Below are positions 33,553 to 41,208 of a stretch of 64,000 nucleotides of DNA, in pieces. Both the position numbers and the translations under genes were made by a program. The DNA comes from Azophilus sp964638775 (GTDB lineage: Bacteria; Pseudomonadota; Gammaproteobacteria; Pseudomonadales; Azotimanducaceae), in assembly GCA_964638775.1 (NCBI GenBank), contig CAZWZH010000229.1:3542-67541 (forward strand), read 5' to 3'. A model generated the notes under the pieces. It ran no database searches. It had not been told where the DNA came from and saw nothing but the letters and a program-made list of their open reading frames with translations. Every line of letters starts with the position of its first letter. The stretch's first letter is position 1.

Positions 33553-34539
33553 TCACCCCTCGCCGGAGCGGCGCCCTTCGTTTTCGGCCAGCGTTCCGCC
33601 GGCTCCGATCTCGAATCGCCTGAGCGCCTGCATGATGGCGACCAGGCATTCGTCGCGCAATCGCACCAGCTCCCCGACGCTGCGCCCCGCGGCCTGCCGC
33701 CGGGTTCCGTCAGCCAGCTTGCCGACCAGTTCATCGGTCAGCTCCGGCGCTTCAAGCCGGGTCCAGGGCAGCTTGAGGGCGGGGCCGAACTGCTTCATGA
33801 AATCCGCCATGCCCCCCTCGCCCCCGGCCATGTGAAACGACAGGCAGGTGCCCATGAAGGCCCAGCGCAGCCCGGGGCCGTAAACGATCGCCTCATCGAG
33901 TTCTTCGGTGGTCGCCACGTCGTCGTTCACCAGGTGAAGCAATTCCCGCCAGAGGGCTTCCTGCAGGCGGTCGGAGAGAAACCCCTCGATTTCGGTGCGT
34001 ACCTTCAGCGGGTGCATGCCGAGGTCCCGGTAGAAAGCCATGGCGGCGTCTATGCTTGCGGCGGCTGTGTGTTCCCCGCCCAGCACTTCCACCAGCGGCA
34101 GCAGGTAGACGGGATTGAACGGGTGTCCGACCACCAGCCGCCCGGGATGCCGGCAACCGGATTGCAGGTCGGTGGGCAGGAGTCCGGAGGTACTGGATGC
34201 AACGATGACATCCTCAGCCGCCTCGGAATCGATTCGGGCGTGCAGATCCTGTTTCAACGGCAGCCGCTCAGGAGCGCTCTCCTGGATGAAATCGGCGGCG
34301 GCGCAGACATCGGACAGGCTTTGCGCAAAACGCAGGCGTTCGCGACCCGCATCCCGGGAAAGGCCGAGGCTGGCCACGGCGGGCCAGGCATTGTCGATCG
34401 CAGCCTGCAGCCCGGTCTGCCAGTCGGCGGCCGGGTCCCAGGCAAGCACGTGCAGACCGTTGGCCAGTGCCCGGGCCGCCCAGCCGGCGCCGATGACACC
34501 GGTGCCGATGACGCCGAGGGTACGAATGGGTTTGCGCAC
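33553..34539 (-). CDS. L-carnitine dehydrogenase
   Basis: The 328-residue protein belongs to the 3-hydroxyacyl-CoA dehydrogenase fold. It has the Rossmann motif GVIGTGVIGAGW at residues 9-20 and a DPA after strand 2. ADFIQESAPERLPLKQDLH, SSTSGLLPTDLQ and VVGHPFNPVYLLPLVEV match L-carnitine dehydrogenases (LcdH/CdhA). It oxidises L-carnitine to 3-dehydrocarnitine with NAD. The next gene upstream in the operon encodes the enzyme that cleaves that product. The start is GTG at 34539. A 115-nt gap without genes separates it from the acyl-CoA dehydrogenase. Confidence 0.88.
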   Translation of the reverse strand: MRKPIRTLGVIGTGVIGAGWAARALANGLHVLAWDPAADWQTGLQAAIDNAWPAVASLGLSRDAGRERLRFAQSLSDVCAAADFIQESAPERLPLKQDLHARIDSEAAEDVIVASSTSGLLPTDLQSGCRHPGRLVVGHPFNPVYLLPLVEVLGGEHTAAASIDAAMAFYRDLGMHPLKVRTEIEGFLSDRLQEALWRELLHLVNDDVATTEELDEAIVYGPGLRWAFMGTCLSFHMAGGEGGMADFMKQFGPALKLPWTRLEAPELTDELVGKLADGTRRQAAGRSVGELVRLRDECLVAIMQALRRFEIGAGGTLAENEGRRSGEG

Positions 34540-34682
34540 CGGACTGCCGCAAAAAAGCCTAGCGGGGCGAAGCCACAGCCGAACGGGAAATCAACGACTG
34601 GGCGCAAAACTGACGCACCAGGCAACCTTGTCCGCAGACAGGAGGGGACGGTTGACCAGACGGGAGACTCAAGCCGGGACGG

Positions 34683-35573
34683 TCAGGCGCGCCCGGCCAG
34701 GCCGAATTTCTCGCGCGCCTCATCGGGCCCCAGCACCCGGCAGCCCATCAACTCGACGATGTTGCGGGCGCGTTCGACGAGTTGCGCATTGGTGGCGAAA
34801 ACCCCCCTTTGCAAATAAAGATTGTCCTCGAGCCCAACCCGCACATGGCCGCCGAGCAGCACCGACTGGGCCGCGAAGGGCATCTGGTTGCGGCTGATCG
34901 CGAAAGCGGTGAAGTTGGCGCCGGCCGGCAGCATCTCCACCCAGGACTTGAATACGCCCACATCCGCGGGCGCCGCCCAGGGGATGCCGAAACAGAGCTG
35001 AAAGAGGGGCGGGTCGTCGATCAGGCCCTCTTCGATCATCTTCAGCGTGAAACTCAACTGGCCCGAATCGAATATCTCCAGTTCGGGCTTGACGCCGAGC
35101 TCCTGGATGCGTTTCGCGCCCCGGCGCAGCATGTCGGGGGTGGAAACATAGACCAGGCTGCCTTCGCCGAAGTTGTACGAACCGCAGTCCAGGGAGCAGA
35201 TCTCCGGCAACAGTTCCTCGACATGGGGGATCCGCTCCAATGCGCCGACCAGGTCGGTTTCCTCGCCGAATTCCGTCGGCATCTCGTCCGGCCCGATGAA
35301 CAGGTCGCCGCCCATTCCGGACGTCAGGTTGATCACCACGTCGGTGGCGCAATCGCGGATGCGCGCCACCACCTCCCGGTAGAGCGCCGTGTCCCGGGCG
35401 CCCTTGCCGGTCACGGGGTCGCGCACATGGCAATGGACGATCGCCGCCCCGGCCTTGGCCGCATCGACGGCGGCATCTGCGATCTGCTCCGGCGTGACGG
35501 GCATGGCGGGGTGCTTGCCGACGGTATCGCCGGCGCCGGTGACCGCGCAGGTGATGATGACATCGGTGTTCAT
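34683..35573 (-). CDS. beta-keto acid cleavage enzyme (BKACE), probably 3-dehydrocarnitine cleaving
   Basis: The 296-residue protein matches the BKACE family: VIITCAVTGAGDTVGKHPAMPVTP, AAIVHCHVRDPVTGKGARD (zinc-binding His-x-His), NLTSGMGGDLF, and VRVGLEDNLYLQRGVFATNAQL. In carnitine degradation this enzyme condenses dehydrocarnitine with acetyl-CoA to give betainyl-CoA and acetoacetate. Its position beside L-carnitine dehydrogenase supports that substrate. The ATG at 35573 has GGAGG 8 nt upstream. A 21-bp-spaced GCGAC repeat lies 75-100 bp upstream (35648-35673). Confidence 0.9.
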   Translation of the reverse strand: MNTDVIITCAVTGAGDTVGKHPAMPVTPEQIADAAVDAAKAGAAIVHCHVRDPVTGKGARDTALYREVVARIRDCATDVVINLTSGMGGDLFIGPDEMPTEFGEETDLVGALERIPHVEELLPEICSLDCGSYNFGEGSLVYVSTPDMLRRGAKRIQELGVKPELEIFDSGQLSFTLKMIEEGLIDDPPLFQLCFGIPWAAPADVGVFKSWVEMLPAGANFTAFAISRNQMPFAAQSVLLGGHVRVGLEDNLYLQRGVFATNAQLVERARNIVELMGCRVLGPDEAREKFGLAGRA

Positions 35574-35647
35574 CGGGCATCCTCCGGCGGACCCTGTAAC
35601 GGGCAACGTGCTACACCGAAAGATAGCACGGTTCAAGGGCGCGGTAT

Positions 35648-35673
35648 GCGACGGCGGGTGCCGTTCAGGCGAC
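35648..35673 (+). promoter_or_regulatory. 21-bp-spaced direct repeat, putative AraC-type operator (site D)
   Basis: GCGACGGC is repeated with its GCGAC core at 35648-35652 and 35669-35673, exactly 21 bp apart. It lies in the 228-bp gap between the divergent BKACE and GST genes. The rest of that gap shows no gene. Confidence 0.45.
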
Positions 35674-35801
35674 GGCCTGGCGCGTCCCGACCGGCAGGGG
35701 GTCCCAAGGATTACAAAACGCCGCCGACCACGCATAATCTCTTGATTCGGCTGTGTAAACGGGCGCATGACCGATAGCGTCCAAAGAGGGAGGAAGAAAC
35801 C

Positions 35802-36434
35802 ATGAAACTCTACGACTTCTCGCTGGCGCCGAGCCCGCGGCGGGTGCGCATGTTCATCGCCGAGAAGGGAATCGAGATTCCCTCGGTACAGATCAATACC
35901 CGCGAGCGGCAGCAGTTCAGCGACGAGTACCGCGCCGTGAACCCCAACTGCGTGGTACCCACGCTGGTGCTCGACGACGGCACCTGCCTCGGCGAGTCGG
36001 TGGCCATCTGCCGTTACCTTGAGGAGATTCATCCCGAGCCGCCCCTGATGGGCCGCGACGCCAGGGACAAGGCAATTGTCGAGATGTGGAGCCGCCAGGC
36101 CGAGTTCGAAGGCTATCTCGCGGCCGCCGAGACGCTGCGCAATTCGGCGCCGATGTTCGAAGACCGTGGGCTGCCCGGCGTACCGGGAGGGGTGCCGCAG
36201 ATTCCGGCGCTGGTGGAGCGCGGCATGCAGACCATGGGCCGGCTGTTTCCCAAGCTCGACTTGCAGCTTGCCGCGAACCGCTTTCTGGCGGGCGAGGCCT
36301 TTACCATCGCCGACATCACCGCCTACGTGGCCATCGATTTCGCGGGGCGGGCCGAGATCCGGATTCCGGCCGATTGCCCGAATCTGGCCCGCTGGTTCGC
36401 CGAGGTGGGCAAACGGCCGAGCGCCGCGGTCTAG
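35802..36434 (+). CDS. glutathione S-transferase family protein
   Basis: The 210-residue protein starts KLYDFSLAPSPRRVRMFIAE and continues with VNPNCVVPTLVLDDGTCLGES, the glutathione-binding N-domain. The helical C-domain contains FLAGEAFTIADITAYVAID. The Ser-Pro pair in LAPSPRR is in the usual active-site position. It is divergent from the carnitine operon and preceded by the Shine-Dalgarno-like AGAGGGAGGA. It is a different subgroup from the GST at 26799-27431. The substrate is unknown. Confidence 0.87.
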   Translation: MKLYDFSLAPSPRRVRMFIAEKGIEIPSVQINTRERQQFSDEYRAVNPNCVVPTLVLDDGTCLGESVAICRYLEEIHPEPPLMGRDARDKAIVEMWSRQAEFEGYLAAAETLRNSAPMFEDRGLPGVPGGVPQIPALVERGMQTMGRLFPKLDLQLAANRFLAGEAFTIADITAYVAIDFAGRAEIRIPADCPNLARWFAEVGKRPSAAV

Positions 36435-36538
36435 CGTCTCCGTGGCCCGGCGGCGCGGTAGTACGGAACGACATTGCGGTGCAAACCAATGATGCAGAGT
36501 GCGGCGAAAGTCCCTGACGGCAGGCAATGGACGCTGCG

Positions 36539-37936
36539 CTACAGCCGCTCGACGATCTCAGGCAGGCGCTCCACAAGATAGAGCGGCAGCGACAGCAGTC
36601 GATAGCGAACCGGCACCGCACGCGCGCCTTCAATCGCGCGGGCTTCGACCGTTTGCAAGGAAGGTTCGGCGGTGTGGAAGCGAACCGCCAGGCCCGAACG
36701 CTTCTCGGCGGCGAACTGATGCAGTGATTTCAGCGTGCCCGTGCGACCCGCCTTGACCTCGATGGGCACGATGCGCCCGCCGAATTCCGCGACATAGTCC
36801 ACTTCCGCGTTGTTGGACCGTCCCTCGCGCAACCAATACGTCAAGTCGCGGTTGGGGCGTTGGGCGATCAGTTCGGTAAGATGCTGGCCGATGAACTGTT
36901 CGGCGATTGCCCCCTCGTTCACCAGGGCCGCCTCAGACCGGCCTGAAATCGTGGCCCAGTTCAGCCCGCACACCGCGTTCATCAGGCCGACGTCCAGGAA
37001 CAGTAGCTTGAAGACGTTCTGCTTGAGGTCTGCCTGCAGGGGTAGCCCCGAGCAGTGGCTGTGCGTCACCCTGGTGATCACGCGGGCCATCGCCAGGATG
37101 TCAATGTCGCGGCGCAGTGTCGCGCTCTGCTGATCGGGAAAGATGTTGCTGTATTTCACCTTCCGCCCGGCGCGCAGGGCGGCGAAGTTGAATACGCCCA
37201 GCATCCGCGTCAGGTCGCGGCGAGCGGCGTACTTCGGGAAGTCGTCCCGGTATGTCTCGATGATGCTGTTGTGAACGCCGCTCACCGCGCCCAGGTTGCG
37301 GGTTTCCGCGTACAGGCCAACCGCTTCGGGCATTCCGCCAATGAACAGATACAGCTTCAGGAGTTCCAGGAGACGTTTGTGAATCACGGGATGCGGCCAT
37401 ACCCGTTGCGCCCCGACCGTGTCCAGTTCGAATCCGCCAATCTCGCCTGCGAGTGACGACTCGCCGACACCGGCCAGAAACTCCGTGAACGTCATCGGGC
37501 CCATGTTCAGGTACTCGATCCTCCCAACCGGCATCGAAAACGAATGACTGGACAACAGGAATTCCATGAGCGACCCGGCAGCGATGACCGGCAATTCCGG
37601 CATGTCCTCCCGGAAGTACCGCAGCATTGGCAAAGCTGCGGGAGCGGCCTGGATTTCATCCAGGAAAAGGATGCTTCGATCCGATAATGTCTGTGAACCG
37701 GGAAGCGCCTGCATCAGGTTGAGCGAATCCCGGGGATCGCCGTCATTGAAGGCCTGAGCGAGTAGCGGGTGCCGCTCGAGATTGACGGAGAACAGCTCAA
37801 CGCCGGCGTCGCTGTCCCCGGCGAGCAGTTCCACGAGGGTGGACTTGCCGACCTGGCGGGCGCCGCGGATTATGAGCGGCTTCCGGTTCGGCGAGCGCAA
37901 CCAGTCTTTCAGTGTGTGCAGATGGTGGCGGTGCAT
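36539..37936 (-). CDS. AAA_14/DUF4143 ATPase
   Basis: The 465-residue protein has a P-loop RGARQVGKST at about residues 24-33 and a Walker B ILFLDEIQAAP. It also has the AAA_14 motif YRDDFPKYAARRD and a C-terminal DUF4143/nuclease-like fold containing NNAEVDYVAEFGGRIVPIEVKAG. The D-E-x-K-like pattern in that C-terminus resembles PD-(D/E)XK nucleases, as noted for the family. These genes are patchily distributed, often near mobile or defence regions, and their function is not established. The AT-rich promoter region contrasts with the surrounding GC-rich genes, which suggests acquisition by transfer. Confidence 0.85.
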   Translation of the reverse strand: MHRHHLHTLKDWLRSPNRKPLIIRGARQVGKSTLVELLAGDSDAGVELFSVNLERHPLLAQAFNDGDPRDSLNLMQALPGSQTLSDRSILFLDEIQAAPAALPMLRYFREDMPELPVIAAGSLMEFLLSSHSFSMPVGRIEYLNMGPMTFTEFLAGVGESSLAGEIGGFELDTVGAQRVWPHPVIHKRLLELLKLYLFIGGMPEAVGLYAETRNLGAVSGVHNSIIETYRDDFPKYAARRDLTRMLGVFNFAALRAGRKVKYSNIFPDQQSATLRRDIDILAMARVITRVTHSHCSGLPLQADLKQNVFKLLFLDVGLMNAVCGLNWATISGRSEAALVNEGAIAEQFIGQHLTELIAQRPNRDLTYWLREGRSNNAEVDYVAEFGGRIVPIEVKAGRTGTLKSLHQFAAEKRSGLAVRFHTAEPSLQTVEARAIEGARAVPVRYRLLSLPLYLVERLPEIVERL

Positions 37937-37982
37937 GATTGGGGTTCCGAATATATACCCTAAAATTCAGCATGAAACTATC

Positions 37983-38010
37983 ATTTTAAGGGGTTATTTT
38001 GATAATTCAA
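37983..38010 (-). promoter_or_regulatory. putative promoter of the DUF4143 ATPase gene
   Basis: On the minus strand a TTGAAT box (38005-38010), a 16-bp spacer and a TAAAAT box (37983-37988) stand 47 bp before the start codon. An imperfect inverted repeat (CCCTAAAAT at 37958-37966, ATTTTAAGGG at 37983-37992) overlaps the -10. The remaining part of the 365-bp gap 37937-38301 shows no supported gene. Confidence 0.45.
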
Positions 38011-38301
38011 TTACGAAATAGTGGGTATGTCCGGTACTACGGACAAAACGCTACGCTCCCATCGAGTACGGTCGGGCCTGCCCCTGTCAAGACAACCCCG
38101 GTCGGGCCATGCATTGTCTACTCGCGACTTGACGAAACCCGGGCTTGGCAGAACACTGCTTGCCGTGTTCGAGCAATCGACAACGGTCTGTGACGGCGCG
38201 ACGCTCGATCGCGGGTTCTTCGCTCGCCGCAAACTCTGCGCGGGCGGAAGCGTCGACAGCCGGAATTCGCGCCGGGGCCGCCATGCACCGGTACCGGCTC
38301 C

Positions 38302-39282
38302 GTGCGCCTGACCAGGCCATTCATACGGCTGCCGTTCCGGTTCGATACGCGGCGGCTCGAAGAGGAGGTGCGGAGCCTCGGCAACTCCCGCTGGATGAGG
38401 CATCCGAGCAGGATGCGGGGCAACTCGGCAATTCCACTGATCTCCAGCGGCGGCGGGGACAACGACTCGTTCGAAGGCGAGAAGAAACCGACGCCGCACC
38501 TTGAGCGTTGCCCCTACCTGCGGCAGGTCATGGCGAGTTTCGGGGAGGTGCTGTCCCGCTCGCGGCTGATGAAGCTCGATGCCGGCGCGGAGGTGAGCCT
38601 GCACGTGGATTTCAACTACCACTGGTTCAGCCGGGTGCGCATTCACATCCCGATAACGACAAGCCCCGAAGTGATCTTCCACTGCGGTGGGGAGAAGCTG
38701 CACATGGGCGCCGGGGAATGCTGGATTTTCGACTCCTGGCGCCGGCACCGGGTACTGAACGCCGGTACGCACGACCGTGTGCACCTGGTGATCGACCTGT
38801 GCGGCTCCTCGCGGTTCTGGCAACTGGTCCGTGAGGCCGAGTCGACCGACCCCGCAGCACTGGAAGCGGCGGTTGGTTTCGTCGCATTCGAACCCGGCAA
38901 GCCGGTGGCATTGCGCCTGGAACGGTTCACGAGCCTGCCGGTGATGGCCCCCGGGGAGTGCACGGCCCTGGTGGAAGACCTGATCGCCGACTTCTCGGGG
39001 AACCCCGCCAACGACCCGGCGCTGGTGCGCACCTACAGCGCACTGTTGAGAGACTTCGCCCATGACTGGCGCGAGCTGTGGGTGCTCCACGGCCAGCAGC
39101 CGGAGGCAATCGCCCGCTACCGTGAACTGATCGAGGCGACGCGCGGGCGGCTGCACCCGAACCGGCGGGCGTTGACCACGGCGAGCAACGACATCGGAGT
39201 CAATGCGGTGTTTTCCCAGCGCGTGCTGAACGCAGCGCTCGCCCCGCAAGGCGGTTTCGAAAAAGCGCACCCCGGGGGCTGA
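38302..39282 (+). CDS. aspartyl/asparaginyl beta-hydroxylase-like dioxygenase
   Basis: The 326-residue protein has the Asp/Asn hydroxylase pattern. The N-terminal LPFRFDTRRLEEEV and NSAIPLISSGGGDND are followed by the jelly-roll core VSLHVDFNYHWFSRVRIHIPI, with the iron-binding HVD. GGEKLHMGAGECWIFDSWRRHRVLN supplies the distal histidine and a substrate arginine. The C-terminal 150 residues are not part of the core. The GTG at 38302 is the earliest start that keeps the family N-terminus. It lies next to two TPR-sulfotransferase genes transcribed towards it, which suggests peptide or protein modification as a common theme (inference). Confidence 0.8.
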   Translation: MRLTRPFIRLPFRFDTRRLEEEVRSLGNSRWMRHPSRMRGNSAIPLISSGGGDNDSFEGEKKPTPHLERCPYLRQVMASFGEVLSRSRLMKLDAGAEVSLHVDFNYHWFSRVRIHIPITTSPEVIFHCGGEKLHMGAGECWIFDSWRRHRVLNAGTHDRVHLVIDLCGSSRFWQLVREAESTDPAALEAAVGFVAFEPGKPVALRLERFTSLPVMAPGECTALVEDLIADFSGNPANDPALVRTYSALLRDFAHDWRELWVLHGQQPEAIARYRELIEATRGRLHPNRRALTTASNDIGVNAVFSQRVLNAALAPQGGFEKAHPGG

Positions 39283-39336
39283 ACCCGGAGATGCCGGATT
39301 GCCTGGAGCTGCGGGATGCGTTGCGGCCGACGGCGC

Positions 39337-41091
39337 CTACACGGAAGGGTGCGGATTCCCGTTTTCCGCGTATCCGAAGCGGTCGATCCAGGGTTCCAGG
39401 GTGGGCAGTACCGGGTCGAGGTATTCGCGGTAGCGCCGCCAGCGTCCGCTCGCCCTCGAATGGATGGGTTCGATGACCTGGTCGTAGCTGGCGGTTCGAA
39501 TGTACGGGCGGTTCCGGGCCGTACGCTCGTGATCCAGAATGCCGGGGTGCCACGGCAGCCCGAGGAACTCCAGTACGGGGCGGCAGGTCGCTTCGACGTT
39601 TCCGACCAGGTTTTCGTATCTCACCTCGATCGCATCCAGTTCCAGGACCTCGGTGTACCGGACCCACAGGTCGAAAACCCGGTCGTACAGGAACGCGGCC
39701 TCCTCCAGGGTATGAAAGCTGGCATTGGCGGAGGTTTCGGTGAAGGTGCGCAGGTAACAGCTCAGCACGCAGTCGGCGGGATGGCGCAGCATGAGAATGA
39801 ACCTGGCGTCTGGAAAGACGCGGTGTATCTCGCCCGCGTAGACGGTGTTCAGGGCGAATCGATCGACAATCGTGGCGTTCTCCCGTGTAGGCCGGACATG
39901 CCTGGCAAGCCTTTCGTAGTACTCGGCCCTGGCGCTTTCGATGTCTTTGCGGGACAGGGTGGCGAGCGATCCAAGATTCGCGTCGGCCACTCCGGACAAC
40001 CGGTTGACCAGGGTGGGCACCGCATCGCTCTCTTCGGCAACCTCGATATGCGGGTGACCGCGAAGCATGGTATCGAGCAGCGTCGTTCCCGACCTGGGAA
40101 AGCCGATGACGAAAACGGGCCGCGACGTTTTGGCACGTTTCGTATCCGGGCGCCATTGGCGGATGTTGTCGCGTTGGAAATACCGCTTCCGGTTCTCCAC
40201 GAATTCAAGAAATCGGGCCTTTTCGACGCCTTTGCGGGCGCTCAGTTCGCTGGACAACCGGTTGGCGCCAGCGGCGTATCGCATCGCGCCGCGGCAATCG
40301 TCCAGCCTGTCGCAGATGCCCGTCAGGTGGGTCAGCCGCATCCTCTCTTCGTGCATGCCGGACGCATCCGCGGTTTCGAATTCACAGCTTTCCAACAGCG
40401 CTTTGGCCGTGGGGTGGTCACCGTCGGCGGCGGCGAGCAGGCCCTCCTGGAACGGGATCAGAGGATGGCCCGCCCCCAGCGCCGACCTCGCGTTCGCGGC
40501 CGCCTTGCGCAACTCCCCGATGCGGTTGGATTGCTGGAGGAACTGCATCAGCCCCCGGTGCGCGGGCAGGTAACCGGGGTCGACGGCCAGCGCCCGCCGG
40601 TAGTGCGCGGCGACAGGTTCATGTTCCCCGAGTTCCCAGCGGATTTTCGCCAGGGCGGTCAAGGCTTTGGCGTAGCCCGGATCCAGGGCGGCGGCCCGCT
40701 CGTACTGTTCGGCCGCATCCTTGAGGCGTTGCAGGTTTTCGAAGACGATGCCCAGGTTGAACCGGGGCTCCGCGAACGCCGGGTCGTTGTCGGCGGCATT
40801 CCGGAAGCTGGTGGCCGCATCGCCCAACCGGCCGCAGCGGAGGTAGGCGATGCCCAGGCTGTTGTGGGCCTTTGCGAACCCGGGCCGGATCCCGAGCGCG
40901 GCCCGGTAGCTGTCGATGGCCTTGTCGTAATCGCCAAGTTCCAGGCAGGCGGCGCCGAGCAGGGTGTGCAGAACCGTTTCCCGCGGATGATCGACGAGCA
41001 GCAAGCGCGTTTCCCCGGCCAGTTCCTCGTAGTTGCCGGCCCGGTACAGCTCGAACAGGGATCGGGTCTTTGAGGGGGCGATGCCGGTCAT
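39337..41091 (-). CDS. TPR-repeat sulfotransferase
   Basis: The 584-residue protein starts with about eight tetratricopeptide repeats up to residue 270 (for example GDYDKAIDSYRAALGIRPGF). It continues with a sulfotransferase domain: PAPS 5'-phosphosulfate loop FVIGFPRSGTTLLDTML and 3'-phosphate-binding segment FILMLRHPADCVLSCYL. The C-terminal YDQVIEPIHSRASGRWRRY is also typical. Such proteins are thought to sulfate proteins or small molecules bound by the TPR part. It is 117 nt downstream of a second, longer gene of the same type. Confidence 0.9.
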   Translation of the reverse strand: MTGIAPSKTRSLFELYRAGNYEELAGETRLLLVDHPRETVLHTLLGAACLELGDYDKAIDSYRAALGIRPGFAKAHNSLGIAYLRCGRLGDAATSFRNAADNDPAFAEPRFNLGIVFENLQRLKDAAEQYERAAALDPGYAKALTALAKIRWELGEHEPVAAHYRRALAVDPGYLPAHRGLMQFLQQSNRIGELRKAAANARSALGAGHPLIPFQEGLLAAADGDHPTAKALLESCEFETADASGMHEERMRLTHLTGICDRLDDCRGAMRYAAGANRLSSELSARKGVEKARFLEFVENRKRYFQRDNIRQWRPDTKRAKTSRPVFVIGFPRSGTTLLDTMLRGHPHIEVAEESDAVPTLVNRLSGVADANLGSLATLSRKDIESARAEYYERLARHVRPTRENATIVDRFALNTVYAGEIHRVFPDARFILMLRHPADCVLSCYLRTFTETSANASFHTLEEAAFLYDRVFDLWVRYTEVLELDAIEVRYENLVGNVEATCRPVLEFLGLPWHPGILDHERTARNRPYIRTASYDQVIEPIHSRASGRWRRYREYLDPVLPTLEPWIDRFGYAENGNPHPSV

Positions 41092-41208
41092 GACATTCGC
41101 GCCGAAGCGGTTCGGGCAATCCCTGGAGGCCGACGGGATGATGTCGCGGCGCGAACAGACAGCGGCAAGCGCGTATGAATCTCCCTCATGTGAATCCCTG
41201 ACCGGCGA

